NCBI GenBank assembly: GCA_038502055.1
Contig: JAXRKN010000045.1
Span: 5,106,501 to 5,170,500 of the forward strand
Reading direction: 5' to 3'
Length of the DNA stretch: 64,000 nucleotides
Origin: Tanytarsus gracilentus
Lineage: Eukaryota > Arthropoda > Insecta > Diptera > Chironomidae
Shown here: in pieces, positions 37,266-48,652 of the stretch
How positions within the stretch are numbered: the first letter of the stretch is position 1
How the letters are laid out: every line of letters starts with the position of its first letter
The notes under the pieces: generated by a model
What the model was told of the DNA's origin: nothing
Seen by the model: only the letters and a program-made list of their open reading frames with translations
Database searches by the model: none
Made by a program: the position numbers and the translations under genes

Positions 37266-39586
37266 AAAAAAGTTTTGTTTCAACTCTTCAATGAATCTGC
37301 CTTAAATGTGTGTGCGGCTTTTCCCCAAACAATTTTTTTTGTTGTGATGCTGCTTGGTGAGTTTAAAATACAGTTTTTTTTGCGAGGGATCACACTCGAG
37401 TGTGTGAGTGGGTTTCAACCTGTTTTGGCTTCATTAAAGCCCTTTATGATTTCTCTTTAAACATTTTTTGTTGTTTTAAACTTTACAATTTGTGATGTGG
37501 AGGGTGATTTATTATTTAAGTCATGACCGATTTTTGGCAATAATGAAATTTTATGTAAGTTTAATTAAAAAAATGACACTCGAAGAATTTGTGCGAAATT
37601 TCAAAAGTTTTTTAAGGGAGATTTAGTAAATTAGTTTAATGGAATGGATTAAGATAAAAAAATGCTTTGACGGCTGAAAGACTTAAAAATAACATAATGA
37701 TTTTTTTTTATTTTTAAGCTTAATTTATTTTTATTATTTTTTATTATGATTCAATAACTCAATTTATCATCGACTTGTATTAAATTATTTTCGCAACTTG
37801 ACATTTTTCATTCAATTCATAAATTTACAAAAAAAACTCTGATATGGTAGTGAAAAAAACAAAAACCCATAAAAAGCCCTTAACCGGTTTTTCACACTGT
37901 GTTTTTCAGCATTAATATTTTTCGGCTCACCACACACTCATAAAAATGTAAATTTCTTTATTGAATTTCAACCGAGAGAAAAAAACATGAAAAATTAAAA
38001 TTGCAGACCTAGCCCAATTTTTCGTCCAACCGTTTCATAATCTCTGCGCGGCATGCTCATGCAAAATTCAATGTCGAAGAAAACCTTATAAAGTAAGGGC
38101 TCCGATGTGTGTGCGTTGCATCACAGTAAAGGTCAAAATTTCTCCATAAATATTAATTTATTTTTTCTTTTGGATTTGGGTCGTTGATAAAAAAGGAGCT
38201 GCAATTATGATACACTGACTCGAATAAGAGGCAAGATGGTTTAAGAGATTTAAAATTTTTTAAAGCCTGATTTAAAACAAAATAAAGTGATGAAATTGAA
38301 AGTTTTGAAAATTAATCAAATTTAATTTAATAATTTTTAGAAAAACCTTTTATAATTTTTAAAATTTTCAATTGAATTATTTTTTAAAAGTCACGTTTGA
38401 AAAAGAAATGCAATATTTTAATTAACAAAACAGCAGAAAAAATATAAAATCAAATTTATTTCACTCTGAAGGAAAATTCCCTAAAAACTTTTTGAAACTG
38501 CGACAAACTTTTGTTCGAGTAAAATTCAGTGAGTTCCAAAAAAAATCAATAAGAATTTTCAATGTCATGAGGGACACTTGCATAACTTCAATCGATGACA
38601 GTGTTTCCACTCAGTTTTGCGGCTGAAAAATTTTACTCTGAAATTTTGGTGAAGAAACTTAAAAAAGCACAAAAATTTCTGCTCAGTACGTGAAAATTAG
38701 TGACAAATTTTTCAGCGAAATTTTGTGTCACATAATATAAAAAATTCACATGAGCTCATTTTTTGCTTTTGGGTTAAATTATTAAAAAATTTTAAACACA
38801 AATTTTAATTAAAAAATAAATGAAGTTAGGGCAATTCATAAAGTTATAAAAATTAATTCCTTAATTAGCCTTAATCAAAAGAAACTTAAAACTTTTTTTT
38901 ATTTTAAACTAAAAATATAAAATTCCAAAAATCACCAAAGCTGTGACGCATCGCGCAGCTCATGCATAAATTTCATAAACGCATTTCATTTTATCTTTCG
39001 ACTTCCACACTTGTGCATCATCGGATTGGAAATCACATAACATGCATGCAAATTATTCTCGAATATTGATAGATTGATGACAAAAATTTCTCTAGATTTT
39101 TGATGATACTCAACTAGAAGTTTTTCGTCCTTCATGAATATTTTTCCCTCGAGATTGCCAGTAATTACGTAACATCGAAATTACTCAATGACGTGAGTCT
39201 CAGCACTTAGTGGAAGGTAATTAAAAATTACTCCTGATTATTTGAATTATGACATCTCGTTAAATTTAAATCAAAACTTTAACAATCAATCACAGATTTT
39301 AACATTTAATCGATATTAAATATAATAAAAAGAAAAATCTTCACGTCTGTCTCTGCAACTCGTCTCGAATGTCTAGAAAAGCAATTTTTCCCAATAATAA
39401 AAAATCATTTCATAATAAATGAGTTTTCTTCTTCGATACAATAATGAATCAGGTCGGTCGGTAATGACTGCAATGTGATGTGATGTGCCAATGAGGTAGA
39501 GATGGATGAATGAACTCTCAATCTGCAAATGTTTGCTCATAAAGTTTGTCTAAATAGAAAAGACACGACGAAGTGAAACGAGAGCA

Positions 39587-39990
39587 TATAAGCCGATTTT
39601 GAGAAGAGTTTATGGAGCGGCCGTACACAAGCTGCTGGTGATAAATCAATATTTTGAAGCACCTTAGGCGAGATTCATCATTATATGTTTGATTAAAGCA
39701 AAGGGTGTGAAATTCATCGATTAATAAATTAGGAAAGATTCAAAAAAATTGAAAATTCTAAAGCCGTTAAATTTTTATTTGTTCCACAAAATTTTTTTAA
39801 TGATGAATCTTGCAACCTGAAACTAGAGCAAGTCGATGATAATGATGCTGCCACTATTGATGACGTCACAAAAATTGTGCAATGCAGTCCACATCGTGAA
39901 CATTGCAAAACATGCGCAGGAATTGCAAGGAACAAAATTTTATCAATGAAAGTTTTTAATTGCTATGGAAATTTGTCGACATCATTGTGA
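39587..39990 (+). other. Possible small gene: TATA box plus 86-codon exon
   Basis: A TATA element (CATATAAGCC, TATA at 39587) is followed about 145 bases later by an acceptor-like AG (39731-39732). From there a frame stays open for 85 codons to TGA at 39988-39990. The peptide is not low-complexity: it contains an acidic stretch (VDDNDAATIDDVTKIV) then C-x5-C-x2-C (CSPHREHCKTC). No in-frame ATG sits near its start, so an upstream exon would be needed, and I could not find one with matching phase: the ATG near 39612 reads into a stop after eight codons. The opposite strand is also open over part of this interval. The evidence is suggestive only. Confidence 0.3.
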
Positions 39991-40628
39991 ACTTTCGTCA
40001 TTGAAAAGTTGAGCATAAAAAAGCAATAAATTAAAATAATTCAAGCGATTTAAGGTTAATTTAGACATTAATTGATGACATGATGCATCCGATGATGTTG
40101 CATCCTTGCTAAGTGTCCTTGAACTTGATTTCGATGATGATAAAAATATTTTTACAAGAAAATCAATGTTGTTGGCGCTGTGAAGTTGTTTTGGCAAATC
40201 ATCTGATAAATGTTGTGTAATTCTTGAGATTATTTTGTGCCAAGTCATGCGTTTAATTAAGAAGAATGAAAAAGTTTAATTTTCAAAGAATTAATTTGGA
40301 TTTTTTCATAAACTAAGAATGCATTCGAATGGTAAAAAAATTTAAAATTAAGTAGTGCATAATAATTAAATTTTAATTAGCATTTTGAAATATTTAAATG
40401 TAATAAATACGTTAAATTTTAAATTTAATTTCTGAAAATTTTAAAAAAAAATTGAGGTTTCGCTTTATTTAACATCATAAACTCAACAAAACTATCATCA
40501 ACATTTACGTCAGGAACGTCCATAAAATCCGCTGAATATTGATTATTAATTTTCATTATTAATTATCGATAAAATTATTTCTTCCTCGAATCCTTAACCC
40601 TTCCAATTTTAATTGTAATTAAATTTTC

Positions 40629-40822
40629 AAGCGCGAGAAGTACGCAAGAGGCTTTTCAGATCGGTTTGAAATTTGGATAAAAATTCTTAGACAACACTGC
40701 AACTCTAGATTTTAAATCACTCTGGAGTCATTTTTGAGCAATGTGGGAATGTTCCTAAAAGTGTCGATATAGTATCCAAATTTCAGACCGATCTAAAAAA
40801 ACTCTCGCGTACTTCTCGCACA
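40629..40822. mobile_element. 194-bp hAT-like MITE with ~50-bp inverted repeats
   Basis: The arms 40629-40679 and 40772-40822 are inverted repeats of about 50 bp with a handful of mismatches. They share the blocks GCGAGAAGTACGC, AGATCGG and TGAAATTTGGATA. The flanks carry the 8-bp direct repeat AAATTTTC at 40621-40628 and 40823-40830, consistent with a hAT-type duplication, although AT-rich direct repeats arise more easily by chance. The interior is non-coding. The terminal sequence is unrelated to that of the MITE at 8965-9096, so it belongs to another family. Confidence 0.75.
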
Positions 40823-41033
40823 AAATTTTCTCATCAACTCACGTAATAAAAAGTTTTTAATCGAGGTCCTTCACACATAGGAAATTATTTAATTTTACGC
40901 TGTTGCTGAAGTCCGGAAATTGATTAACTCGCATCGAAAGGTTTTTTAAGTGCAATTTGGTAGATGAAAATTAACAAGATTGCAATTTAAATTTTATTCC
41001 TCATTCAACCCTCGATAAAAATGTGCGTTGATG

Positions 41034-42711
41034 TTAATTAGCAACACTCGATGTTATATTGCTCGAATTTCCCTTGAATTCCACAGCGTCAACATCATTT
41101 TCATCCTCGTAATTTTTAAATTGCATTAAAATCACCAAATATGTTGAGCATGCGGAAATTATTGAATAGAAAAGGGACATGTCGATGGTGAAGAAGTTAT
41201 TTGCCGTAAACTCTGTTTTTAGATGAATCGATTGAAGGGATAACATATCAACCAGATCCGATAAATTGTCCTCACTCGACTCGTTGCTTAATTTACGGAG
41301 CTGCAAACTGCACAGGTCGATCTAATGAAGGAGACACAGAAAATACAAAATAGAGTTTTAAAACTTATGGGGAAAATTTTCCGACGTTAAAGAGAGTTTT
41401 AAATCCTAATTGCATACGAGAGAGTGGACAAAAATTTTATTAGATCAATTTTGAATTTTTTTTTGCAGTAAAAATTAATTTTTTGAAAAATCCAAAGGTT
41501 TTGAAAAATTTAAATTAATTTTTTAAAAATTCTCTATTATATCGTCCACTCCTCATTTCTGTACCAATCACATTCACTCCTTACCGCATTTCTGGTAACA
41601 TGGCATACGAAGCATTTGAGAGATATTTTCAAAATATTCGGCAAGAGGAAAATTGAGAGAACAGAAATTGCAATCCTCAACTGCTCCCACTCTAGTATTG
41701 AGCTCAAATAAAACATGCAGAAAATTTCAGTTGTAATCAATGTAAAGTCATGTGTAAAATTCAACAGGAGTGAAAAGCCATAAATGTCATTGAGATCGTC
41801 AACACAAGAGCAAATTTTCTTGTGGATTCGAGTGAATTTAATCATTTCATTAAAGAGTGTGTCAGTGCTGTAATTTACGTTGAGTAAGATGAAAAATTCC
41901 TGGAAGTCGGGAAAATTTAAATGAGTTTTATTAACAACGATCGTAAGCATTAACTTGAAATTTTTTAACATTGTAATAAAAATTAAATATTAAAACGTTT
42001 TTTCAAATTTATAATTTTTACCGTTAGATGGCGCCACCAAAATAAAATTCATTTTCTTACCTTATTTTTTTCCCTCTCAATAATTTTTTCCAATTCTCTT
42101 AAAACTTCACAAATTCTTTGGTAAATGATATAAACGCATCCAACATAGCCATGAGTAAAAACAGCAGAACCAGTGGTCTGAATAATGTACACGAATAAAA
42201 TCAAATAACTGTTGATTGATGAAAGTTTAAAGGTAAATTTGCTTCGATAGTTGATTAAAAATCCGGCGATTATGACATTGTAGTACATTTGAATTATTAT
42301 CAAAGTCATAACTGAAACTCTTTTGAAGATTCTATAGTCAATTTTTACTTTAAAATCTTTCATTAAAACTTCATCGATGTTTAAGATTTTTTCGTAGAAT
42401 TTAATTTGTGATTTTCGATTGATGAAAGCACTCGAGAGCATGTAAAGAGCGCAAATGACGGTCAAAACAAATTCCATGATATATATAACTGCAAAAACTT
42501 TGTGCTTCGATGGTAAAGCGACATCCTGACTGAAAATTACACTTCCACAAAAAATAAACTCGCAAGCCACAAGCGTGATGACAAAAAATGAGTAAAAAAA
42601 TTGATATTTCTCAGTGATAAATTTTGATGTTTTCCAGTCGATGCGAAAAACCGCAAGTCGATAATGTTGCTGAGCAAAAATCATCCATTTTATGGAGTTG
42701 AGAAAGTTCAT
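41034..42711 (-). CDS. Gustatory receptor (insect chemoreceptor, 7tm_7)
   Basis: Gustatory receptors are seven-transmembrane ligand-gated cation channels with the N-terminus inside the cell, used for contact chemosensation. Three exons, 42061-42711, 41585-41953 and 41034-41321, all join in phase 0 and give 435 residues, typical for the family. Donors are AAG/GTAAGA and GCG/GTAAGG; the introns are 107 and 263 bases. Hydrophobic segments occur along exon 1 (for example FFVITLVACEFIFCGSVIF). Exon 2 carries the loop IHKKICSCVDDLNDIYGFSLLL, resembling the conserved intracellular loop before TM5-6. Exon 3 ends with the family signature TYLVILMQF (TY-x5-QF). An AATAAA signal on the minus strand lies ~36 bases past the stop. 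The subfamily and ligand cannot be told from sequence alone. Confidence 0.9.
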
Positions 42712-43208
42712 CGTTGAGCTTTCAAAATTTAAGCTAAAACTATGTTAAAGTTCTTGTGAACAGCCGCTGTCGACGACAAGTGTATTCAATTTCAATTAAA
42801 TTAATTGTCATCGATAAAAGCGTTCGAACTTAATTAATTTAGAGAGTAATATGAGATTAATTAGATAACTATTGATTAATCAAGTATTTCATAAAATCAA
42901 TTTTTATTTAAAGTTGATTTATTAGTTTTTGCAAATGAAGAAAATTTCCGTTAAATATAAAATTTGAAATTTTAATGGTTTAAAAACTTAATACTATACT
43001 GAGTGACTGAGTGTTCAATCCTTCTGAAAACTGAAAATAAAAAATAAAAATCACCATTAATTAATTAAAACTCATTAAACTCCCAAAAATATATTTCATT
43101 CATTTTTTAAATTTCATAAAATATTCGAAGCATGAATTCATATCACATTTCCAAAACTGCATTAACGGCCAAAATATTTTTGAATTTTATTTCACCTCAA
43201 CACGTGCT
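42712..43208. other. Intergenic spacer, GR to DHRSX-like gene
   Basis: About 500 bases hold the 5' side of the gustatory receptor and the 3' UTR of the dehydrogenase. A minus-strand AATAAA (TTTATT at 43187-43192) lies 17 bases beyond the dehydrogenase stop. No TATA box at canonical spacing was found for the receptor. Confidence 0.6.
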
Positions 43209-45379
43209 TTAAAGTTCACCAAAACTTTTGATTTTCAACAACTCGCACGTGTAGTCGAAAAGCTTTTTAGCTTCGTTGAGGTCTTTTGCCTTTGGATGTG
43301 ATTTGTCGTAATAACAATTGCTGAGATAATTTCCTCCTTTGCCTTCGAGATAAGGACTAATGGCTGCATAGACTATTGTACGAGCACCAGCTTCGGGATG
43401 CTAAAAGAATTTAAAAATTTATTTGTAATTATTTTAAAAAATCCCTATGGGGGACATGACAAAATGTTACCGTTAAAATTCAAAAAATCCTCATACAAAT
43501 AAAATTTAAATCTTGGCTTCAACGTATTTTCAATAGACAATTGTATACAAAAAGTATACCGTTATTTAAATTTACGGCTTCAACGGTTTCATGTCCCACG
43601 CAGGAAAAAATCATTGATCAATTAGTTAAAACGTTATAACTCACCTTATAAAAAACGTCTTTGAACCACGGAATATAAGTGTTACTCGAGTGTTCAAACA
43701 AATCCGTATTCACGATTCCAGGATGAGGCGCATGAGTTTGAATATTCAAGCCACGTTCTTCAAAAATTGTCTCCAAATATTTTGTGAAGTAAACTTGTGC
43801 TAATTTAGATCTTCCGTATGCGTCGATTGCATAGTAAAATTTTCTAGGAATTTAAATAAAAAAGTAGCGATTTGTCAAACCAAGGGATGAAATAATTTTT
43901 TTTATAAATCTTACTTGCAATGAAAATCATCGTAATCAATTTCAGCGATACGGTGAATGCACGACGACACATTGACAATTCTCACATTTTTTCCATCATT
44001 ATTATTCGAGCCTTCGACTAGTAGTGGAAAGAGAAGATGTGAAAGGAGGAAATGACCCAAATAATTGACAGCCATTTGAGCCTCGAATCCATCCACGGTC
44101 TCTTTGTAAGGAGTCGCCATGATGCCCGCTAAAATAATTTCAAATTTCATCAAACTCATTCAAGTCTAAAATTTCTCTCACCATTATTAATCAAAATGTG
44201 AACAGCCGGCGTTAATTTTTTCACTTGCTCAGCAAATTTTTCGACCGATTTCAAATCGCCGGTGTCGCATTGTTCGTAATAAATTTTGCAATTTTCTATC
44301 AATGCTTTGTCCAATGAACTCTCGACAGATGATTTCGCTGCTTCGGGGTTTCGCACACCTTTAATTGACGTAAATTAATGATTTTTTATGTACTGTTCGG
44401 CTTAATGCTTAAATTGCTTTAGTTAATTTGTTTTAAAAAGGTGCAAGATCAAATTACATTTAATAACTCGTTTGTTAATTGCGTCATATGTTAAAATCGT
44501 TTAAGACATATTGAGTGCAAATTTTTTTAACGGTTTCAATTTTCAACTAAAAAAATTATCAAATTAAGTTGTCAACATTAACTAAGCAACAAGTTGTTGC
44601 CACGTGTTAATTTGATTTAATTAATTGTTTTTGTTTTGTTTTATTTTATTGAGCCCAAAGGGCATAAAAATCATAAATTAAAATTTACATTTAGACATAA
44701 ACAATAAACGTAGACATAGTATTCAAATTGTCGCTTCTTTTTAAAGTTTACTCACCCATTATCACGGTTATGTCGCATTTTAGCAGCTTCTCAACAACAT
44801 AAAGACCAATGCCTGAGAAAAAGAGGAGTTGAAATTTTTTAACAATGAAATCAAAAGTGTCGATGAAAATCACAAAGTTATGTCATCATGATTTATACGA
44901 CCGGCAAGTCTAAGATGCACTCAGATTGATTAATTGTTCAACTTTTTTCAATTTTAAATGTCATCAAATTTTTATTCTTGGTATTTTTGCCTTAAAAAGA
45001 ATTTCTTACCTCGATTTCCTCCAGTTATGACCGCGACACGATTTGGTAAACTAAAAAGTTCTAAAAAGGAAAAATTAAATTTTTTAATTCATCTCCGATT
45101 ACAACAAAACTTAACGTAATTTTAATATTTAAATTTTTTTTCAAGGTGACAAAATTTTTTCTGCAAAAAAATTTAAATATTTTTTCTCTTCACTCAACTG
45201 ATTTTATTTCTTTTTCTCAACACAATATCTTCATTTTGTGATCTCATTCCACAAAGAATTGTTTGAATTTCAATTTTAAGTTCTTTCCATGACTTTGGAA
45301 ATTCTTTTGTCGATCGGAAAAACAGAAAGAGCCAAAGTGGAGGCGCAATGATGAAGGGAATGAGCCACAATGCTGACAT
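43209..45379 (-). CDS. DHRSX-like short-chain dehydrogenase/reductase
   Basis: A membrane-anchored NAD(P)-dependent oxidoreductase of the SDR superfamily. Seven exons: 45199-45379, 45010-45060, 44756-44812, 44182-44358, 43915-44128, 43645-43843, 43209-43400. Phases agree and give 356 residues. The N-terminus is a membrane segment (ALWLIPFIIAPPLWLFLFF). RVAVITGGNRGIG is the cofactor-binding TGxxxGxG-type motif, split between exons 2 and 3. NNAG spans exons 4 and 5, NVSS supplies the catalytic serine, and YGRSK is the YxxxK pair in exon 6. The start at 45379 (ACAATGTC) was chosen over an in-frame upstream ATG at 45655 because it puts the hydrophobic anchor at the N-terminus. Segments such as RVAVITGG, NYLGHFLLSHLL, PGIVNTDLFEH and LEGKGGNYL resemble vertebrate DHRSX, a polyprenol/dolichol-metabolism enzyme. 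Exon 1's donor (A/GTTGAG) is weak, and this exon is the least certain. Confidence 0.88.
43444..43604. mobile_element. 161-bp hAT-like MITE inside a dehydrogenase intron
   Basis: Within the last intron of the DHRSX-like gene (43401-43644) lie inverted termini, CCTATGGGGGACATGAC at the left and CCTGCGTGGGACATGAA (read inward on the minus strand) at the right. They match at about 13 of 17 positions. The 8-bp sequence AAAAAATC flanks both ends (43436-43443 and 43605-43612). The duplication is of low complexity, which weakens it somewhat. The interior is non-coding, with a second inverted pair around ACCGTT/AACGGT. It makes up two thirds of the intron. Confidence 0.72.
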
Positions 45380-46204
45380 TGTCAATTTTTTTATATCAAC
45401 AAGCGATTTAACGTCCGATGTGTTAAGCGACTGGAAAGAAACTGAAACAAAAGTGGCACAACAAGCAATTTTTTTGGAGGTTTCTTGATACACACGACTA
45501 ACCCAGATGCGATTTTTTGGAAACTGGAATTTTTTTCTTTCTTTTTTTGTGTGGCTTAAAGCTTTGCGTGTATTTGATGTTGACAGTGATGTTCTTTTTA
45601 TTAGATTGGATTTACTGAGATGAGAAAAAAAATTATTTACACATGAAATTTTCAAGGGATGAACATATTGAAATTAAATGTTTTTAAAAAAGCTTTCATC
45701 CCTTGATTTCTTTTAAATAATTTAAAAGTTGCAAAGAGAACGTCAAGTGCAAGTTGTTGGAAGTACAAAAATACATTAAGTATTCAGACGAGTCACTTTT
45801 AAATTTTCCTTCCAGGTTTTTACGTGAATTTACTCAAGACTTGAATCGAGTGAATGTCGTTGCCTCTTCTCACGTGTTTTTATTTGACATTGCATTTTAT
45901 TTTGTTAATTTTTAAAGCGGTTTGTGAGTTACATAAAAAAAATCAATTTTTGGTAATTAAATCCGGTTCATGTTTCCACACTAAAAACATTTAAATTACA
46001 AGGAGCTTTCAATTTACCTTGAGATTTCTTAAAAAGAATGATCCAAATTGTCTTGAAAGTTTTAAAACATTAATTTTCATTCGACTTGTATGTTTCGAAA
46101 CCACTTGAAAAAAAATAAATTTAACAAAATTCACTTCATTTGTCAAACTTTTTCCTCAAATGCAAATTGAATTTGTTGCGTCCCGTAATCTCTAAATCTC
46201 ACTT
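45380..46204. other. Intergenic spacer, DHRSX-like gene to ionotropic receptor
   Basis: This contains the 5' flank of the dehydrogenase and the 3' flank of the ionotropic receptor. The dehydrogenase frame stays open upstream to 45655, but that extension is Ser/Lys-rich and lacks family similarity. The only structure recognised is the palindrome at 45652-45706. Confidence 0.55.
45652..45706. repeat. 55-bp palindrome with TCAAGGGATGAA ends
   Basis: Perfect 12-base arms at 45652-45663 and 45695-45706 surround an AT-rich core. The same terminal word AAGGGATGAA occurs, paired or single, at several places in this window. The paired case at 26429-26531 is the closest relative. Confidence 0.75.
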
Positions 46205-48366
46205 TCAGTATTTTTCTCGTGCATACTTCATCAAAACATTTTCAACTTCTTGCGTTGGTCTAAAAACGACTTTTGGTTTAATTTTTTTAACTTTAGATTT
46301 TTTCTTTTGAATTTTAAAAACCAAAATTTCAATTAAAAACACAAAAAAGCTTAAACCGCAAAGATAAAAATAAATTTCAAAAAGTGATTTTAAATCATTC
46401 AATTTTATGGCTTTCTCTGGAGGTTTTGGAGTTTTTCCATTTAAAATTCGCCAAATCCAAATCATGTCGTTATCAGCACGCGCTCTATTAACATGATAAT
46501 GGCCAATTCCCGTCTCAACAAATTGTAGCAACACTTCATTAAATCTTTCAATGAATGGTGAGCTCTTAGGTGCCATTAGTGAAACATAGAACTCATAAAC
46601 ATTTTCTGGAACTGTCTCGAAAGAATTTTCACCCGTTTCAGAGTCATAAAATTGATTTAAATAATTATCAACATAAAGATCTGACCATAGAAAAGCGTGT
46701 TTATCACTGCTCCGAAGAAATCCATCAAAAAATTGAATTGGAGTTTTGACGTCCTCAACTAATTGCCGCGAATGACGCATTAGCGTGTTAACTTTATTAA
46801 GACCGTTTCGATCACGAAAAATTGAGGTTATGTAGGGTGGCATTCCAATTGAAAAATCATTCTCGATCAATCCTTGAACGGAGGTGATTTTGCCTTTAAC
46901 CTGATTTAATCATCCATTTTTTACTAAGTTTTAAAATTTCAAAAATACGTTAAATTTTACCTGATTAGTATTTAAATTTTTTGTCACCGAAGACTGAAAC
47001 AGCGATGAAGTTATCAAAGTGTAAAACAAAATTGCAGCCACAACAACTCTCGTCGCTGTATTTGATGAATGTCTCATTGAAATATTTTGTTGTAATGCAA
47101 AGGAATAAGTTATCGATCGAAAAATTGACCATCCTTTAATTTTAGGACTTAAAATGTTCAACTCCCACTTGTTGACGGCATAAAAGATGAATGGAAAGAG
47201 AAGTGAAATTGTGATGCCCAAAATAGTTGAAATTTTATCGTACTGACTGTAGATTGAGATTATGAGCACTTTATAAGTTGGTCTGCGTCGAATAATGAAG
47301 AAAAGTCGCATCATTGTGATGGGTTGAAGAAAAAGTGAGTTTGTGGTGTTGTAATTTGCGATTAGTCGAGGATTGCCAAGAAGGTCAACTAAATCATTTT
47401 CCACTGCACCGAGACTCCCTGTAAAATTACCACCATCTTCCGACTGTGAGCCATATCTGAGTTGGAGAAAATTTAAAAATTTTACTGCTAAAAATTACTT
47501 AAAATTTAACGGTTGAAATAATTTTAAAAATTTCCTCACTTAACGCCATCTGGAGAATCGACATAAATCACACGAAAATTCATTACTTCTGAAAGCACTT
47601 GCAGAGTCGTGCCGTCGACATAGGAGTATCTCAGCAAATCACCTTCATCGTTTTCTTCTTTGCGTGATGTCATTGGAAATTCAAAAATATTCACACGCAA
47701 CGGATATTGATTTAAATTTTTCAAGCGCTCGATGAGGAAAATCTTGATTTTTATCAAACTTTCTCCTAAGTTTGATTCTGAAAGTTCGAAAACTGAAAAT
47801 TCTAAATTTTCATTGTCACCGTTGAATGGATTGTAAAGTATGGAAGTTGTTGTGTCATTTTCACTCAAAACAATTGCGAGATTTAACATTTTGAGATCAT
47901 CGAAAGCTGTTTTAAGAATTTCTTGAGCATTTTCGACATTTCCATCGGTCATGTGAAGGAGAACTTTCGATCGAGGATTGTGACTCGCGATAATTTTCAG
48001 CAAACCCATGCAATCCTCATAGCTGACTTTCACAAACATCCCATGAGTCAGTGGATATGAAGAAACTGAACTTGTGTCTGTCTCAACACCCAAATCAATT
48101 TGCAGAATATCATCGAAAATATTAATCGGCCGAAATTTATATCCTCGAACACATCTGAAAGCGTTTGCAACTGAATTTTCACTCGGATCGATAATTGTAA
48201 TTGAAAATTGATCCTCAAAATAGTTCACAGTGAGTCCAACAATCATTTGCAAATTTACATTGCACTCGTTATAGATTTTAATTTTGTAATCTTTTGGTGA
48301 GTTTTCAGATGCACTTGTGGAAATTATTTGAAAGAGAAAAATTATTGAAATTTTCATTTTAAACAT
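46205..48366 (-). CDS. Divergent ionotropic receptor (IR chemoreceptor)
   Basis: Ionotropic receptors are chemosensory cation channels derived from ionotropic glutamate receptors. Three exons, 47540-48366, 46961-47456 and 46205-46900, join with consistent phases (2, 0) across introns of 83 and 60 bases, giving 672 residues. The first ~17 residues form a signal peptide, followed by a long extracellular N-terminal region. In exon 2, DKISTILGITISLLFPFIFY is M1, the KGWSIFRSITYSFALQQ stretch is the pore loop, and TRVVVAAILFYTLITSSLF is M2. Exon 3 holds the S2 ligand domain and the last membrane helix (FEIYFYLCGLSFFVFLIEIL) before a basic tail. The domain order fits the divergent clade of insect IRs, in which glutamate-binding residues are lost; these are usually gustatory. 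A TATA/Inr promoter lies just upstream. The tuned ligand is unknown. Confidence 0.9.
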
Positions 48367-48390
48367 GTTTGTTGAAGTTTTAAAATGAAC

Positions 48391-48422
48391 TGATTTAGAA
48401 AAGTTTTGGTGATTGGTTTATA
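48391..48422 (-). promoter_or_regulatory. TATA and initiator of the ionotropic receptor gene
   Basis: On the minus strand TATAAA (48422-48417) is followed by an Inr TCAGTT whose A is at 48391, exactly 31 bases from the first T of the TATA box. That is the canonical metazoan spacing. It predicts a 5' UTR of 25 bases before the ATG at 48366. Confidence 0.75.
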
Positions 48423-48652
48423 TTGAATTCATTGAGGAGAAAATTTTGAGATTAATCAAGCTAAGTGGTGATAATTCTTGCATGCTTAATTTAATAAATT
48501 TCTGAGAGGTTTCAGTATATGTAAAAATATTTTGAGTTCTTGTAGCTCCGCTATAATTTTTTCTATATTCTCATAAAAAAATCGTCAAACATCAAAACAA
48601 ATTAAAAATTGGTAAAGAAATAATTTTTTTATTCAACCTTAAACCTTTTTTC

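Larger units (their letters stand above)
35462..40620. other. AT-rich region: ELOVL 5' side and intergenic DNA
   Basis: Positions 35462-35513 are probable 5' UTR of the elongase, since a polypyrimidine acceptor precedes them. The rest up to about 37.2 kb is probably its first intron. From 37.3 to 39.5 kb nothing is recognisable except a 14-bp palindrome CACACTCGAGTGTG near 37390. A TATA-like element and a possible exon lie at 39587-39990 and are listed separately. An 88-codon minus-strand frame at 39982-40248 has coding-like composition but no recognised domain, splice partner or promoter, so it is not called as a gene. Confidence 0.5.

Noticed and set aside
39982..40248. 88-residue minus-strand frame
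   Set aside because: The composition is plausible, but no splice sites, promoter or domain support it; noted in the regional entry rather than called as a gene.
41537..41584. Extra C-terminal residues of gustatory receptor exon 2 up to a stop at 41537
   Set aside because: A GTAAGG donor at 41584 precedes them, and splicing to 41321 restores the TY-x5-QF tail in phase.
45380..45655. N-terminal extension of the DHRSX-like protein from an upstream ATG
   Set aside because: The extension is Ser/Lys-rich and would bury the membrane anchor. The ATG at 45379 has a better context and gives a normal SDR N-terminus.
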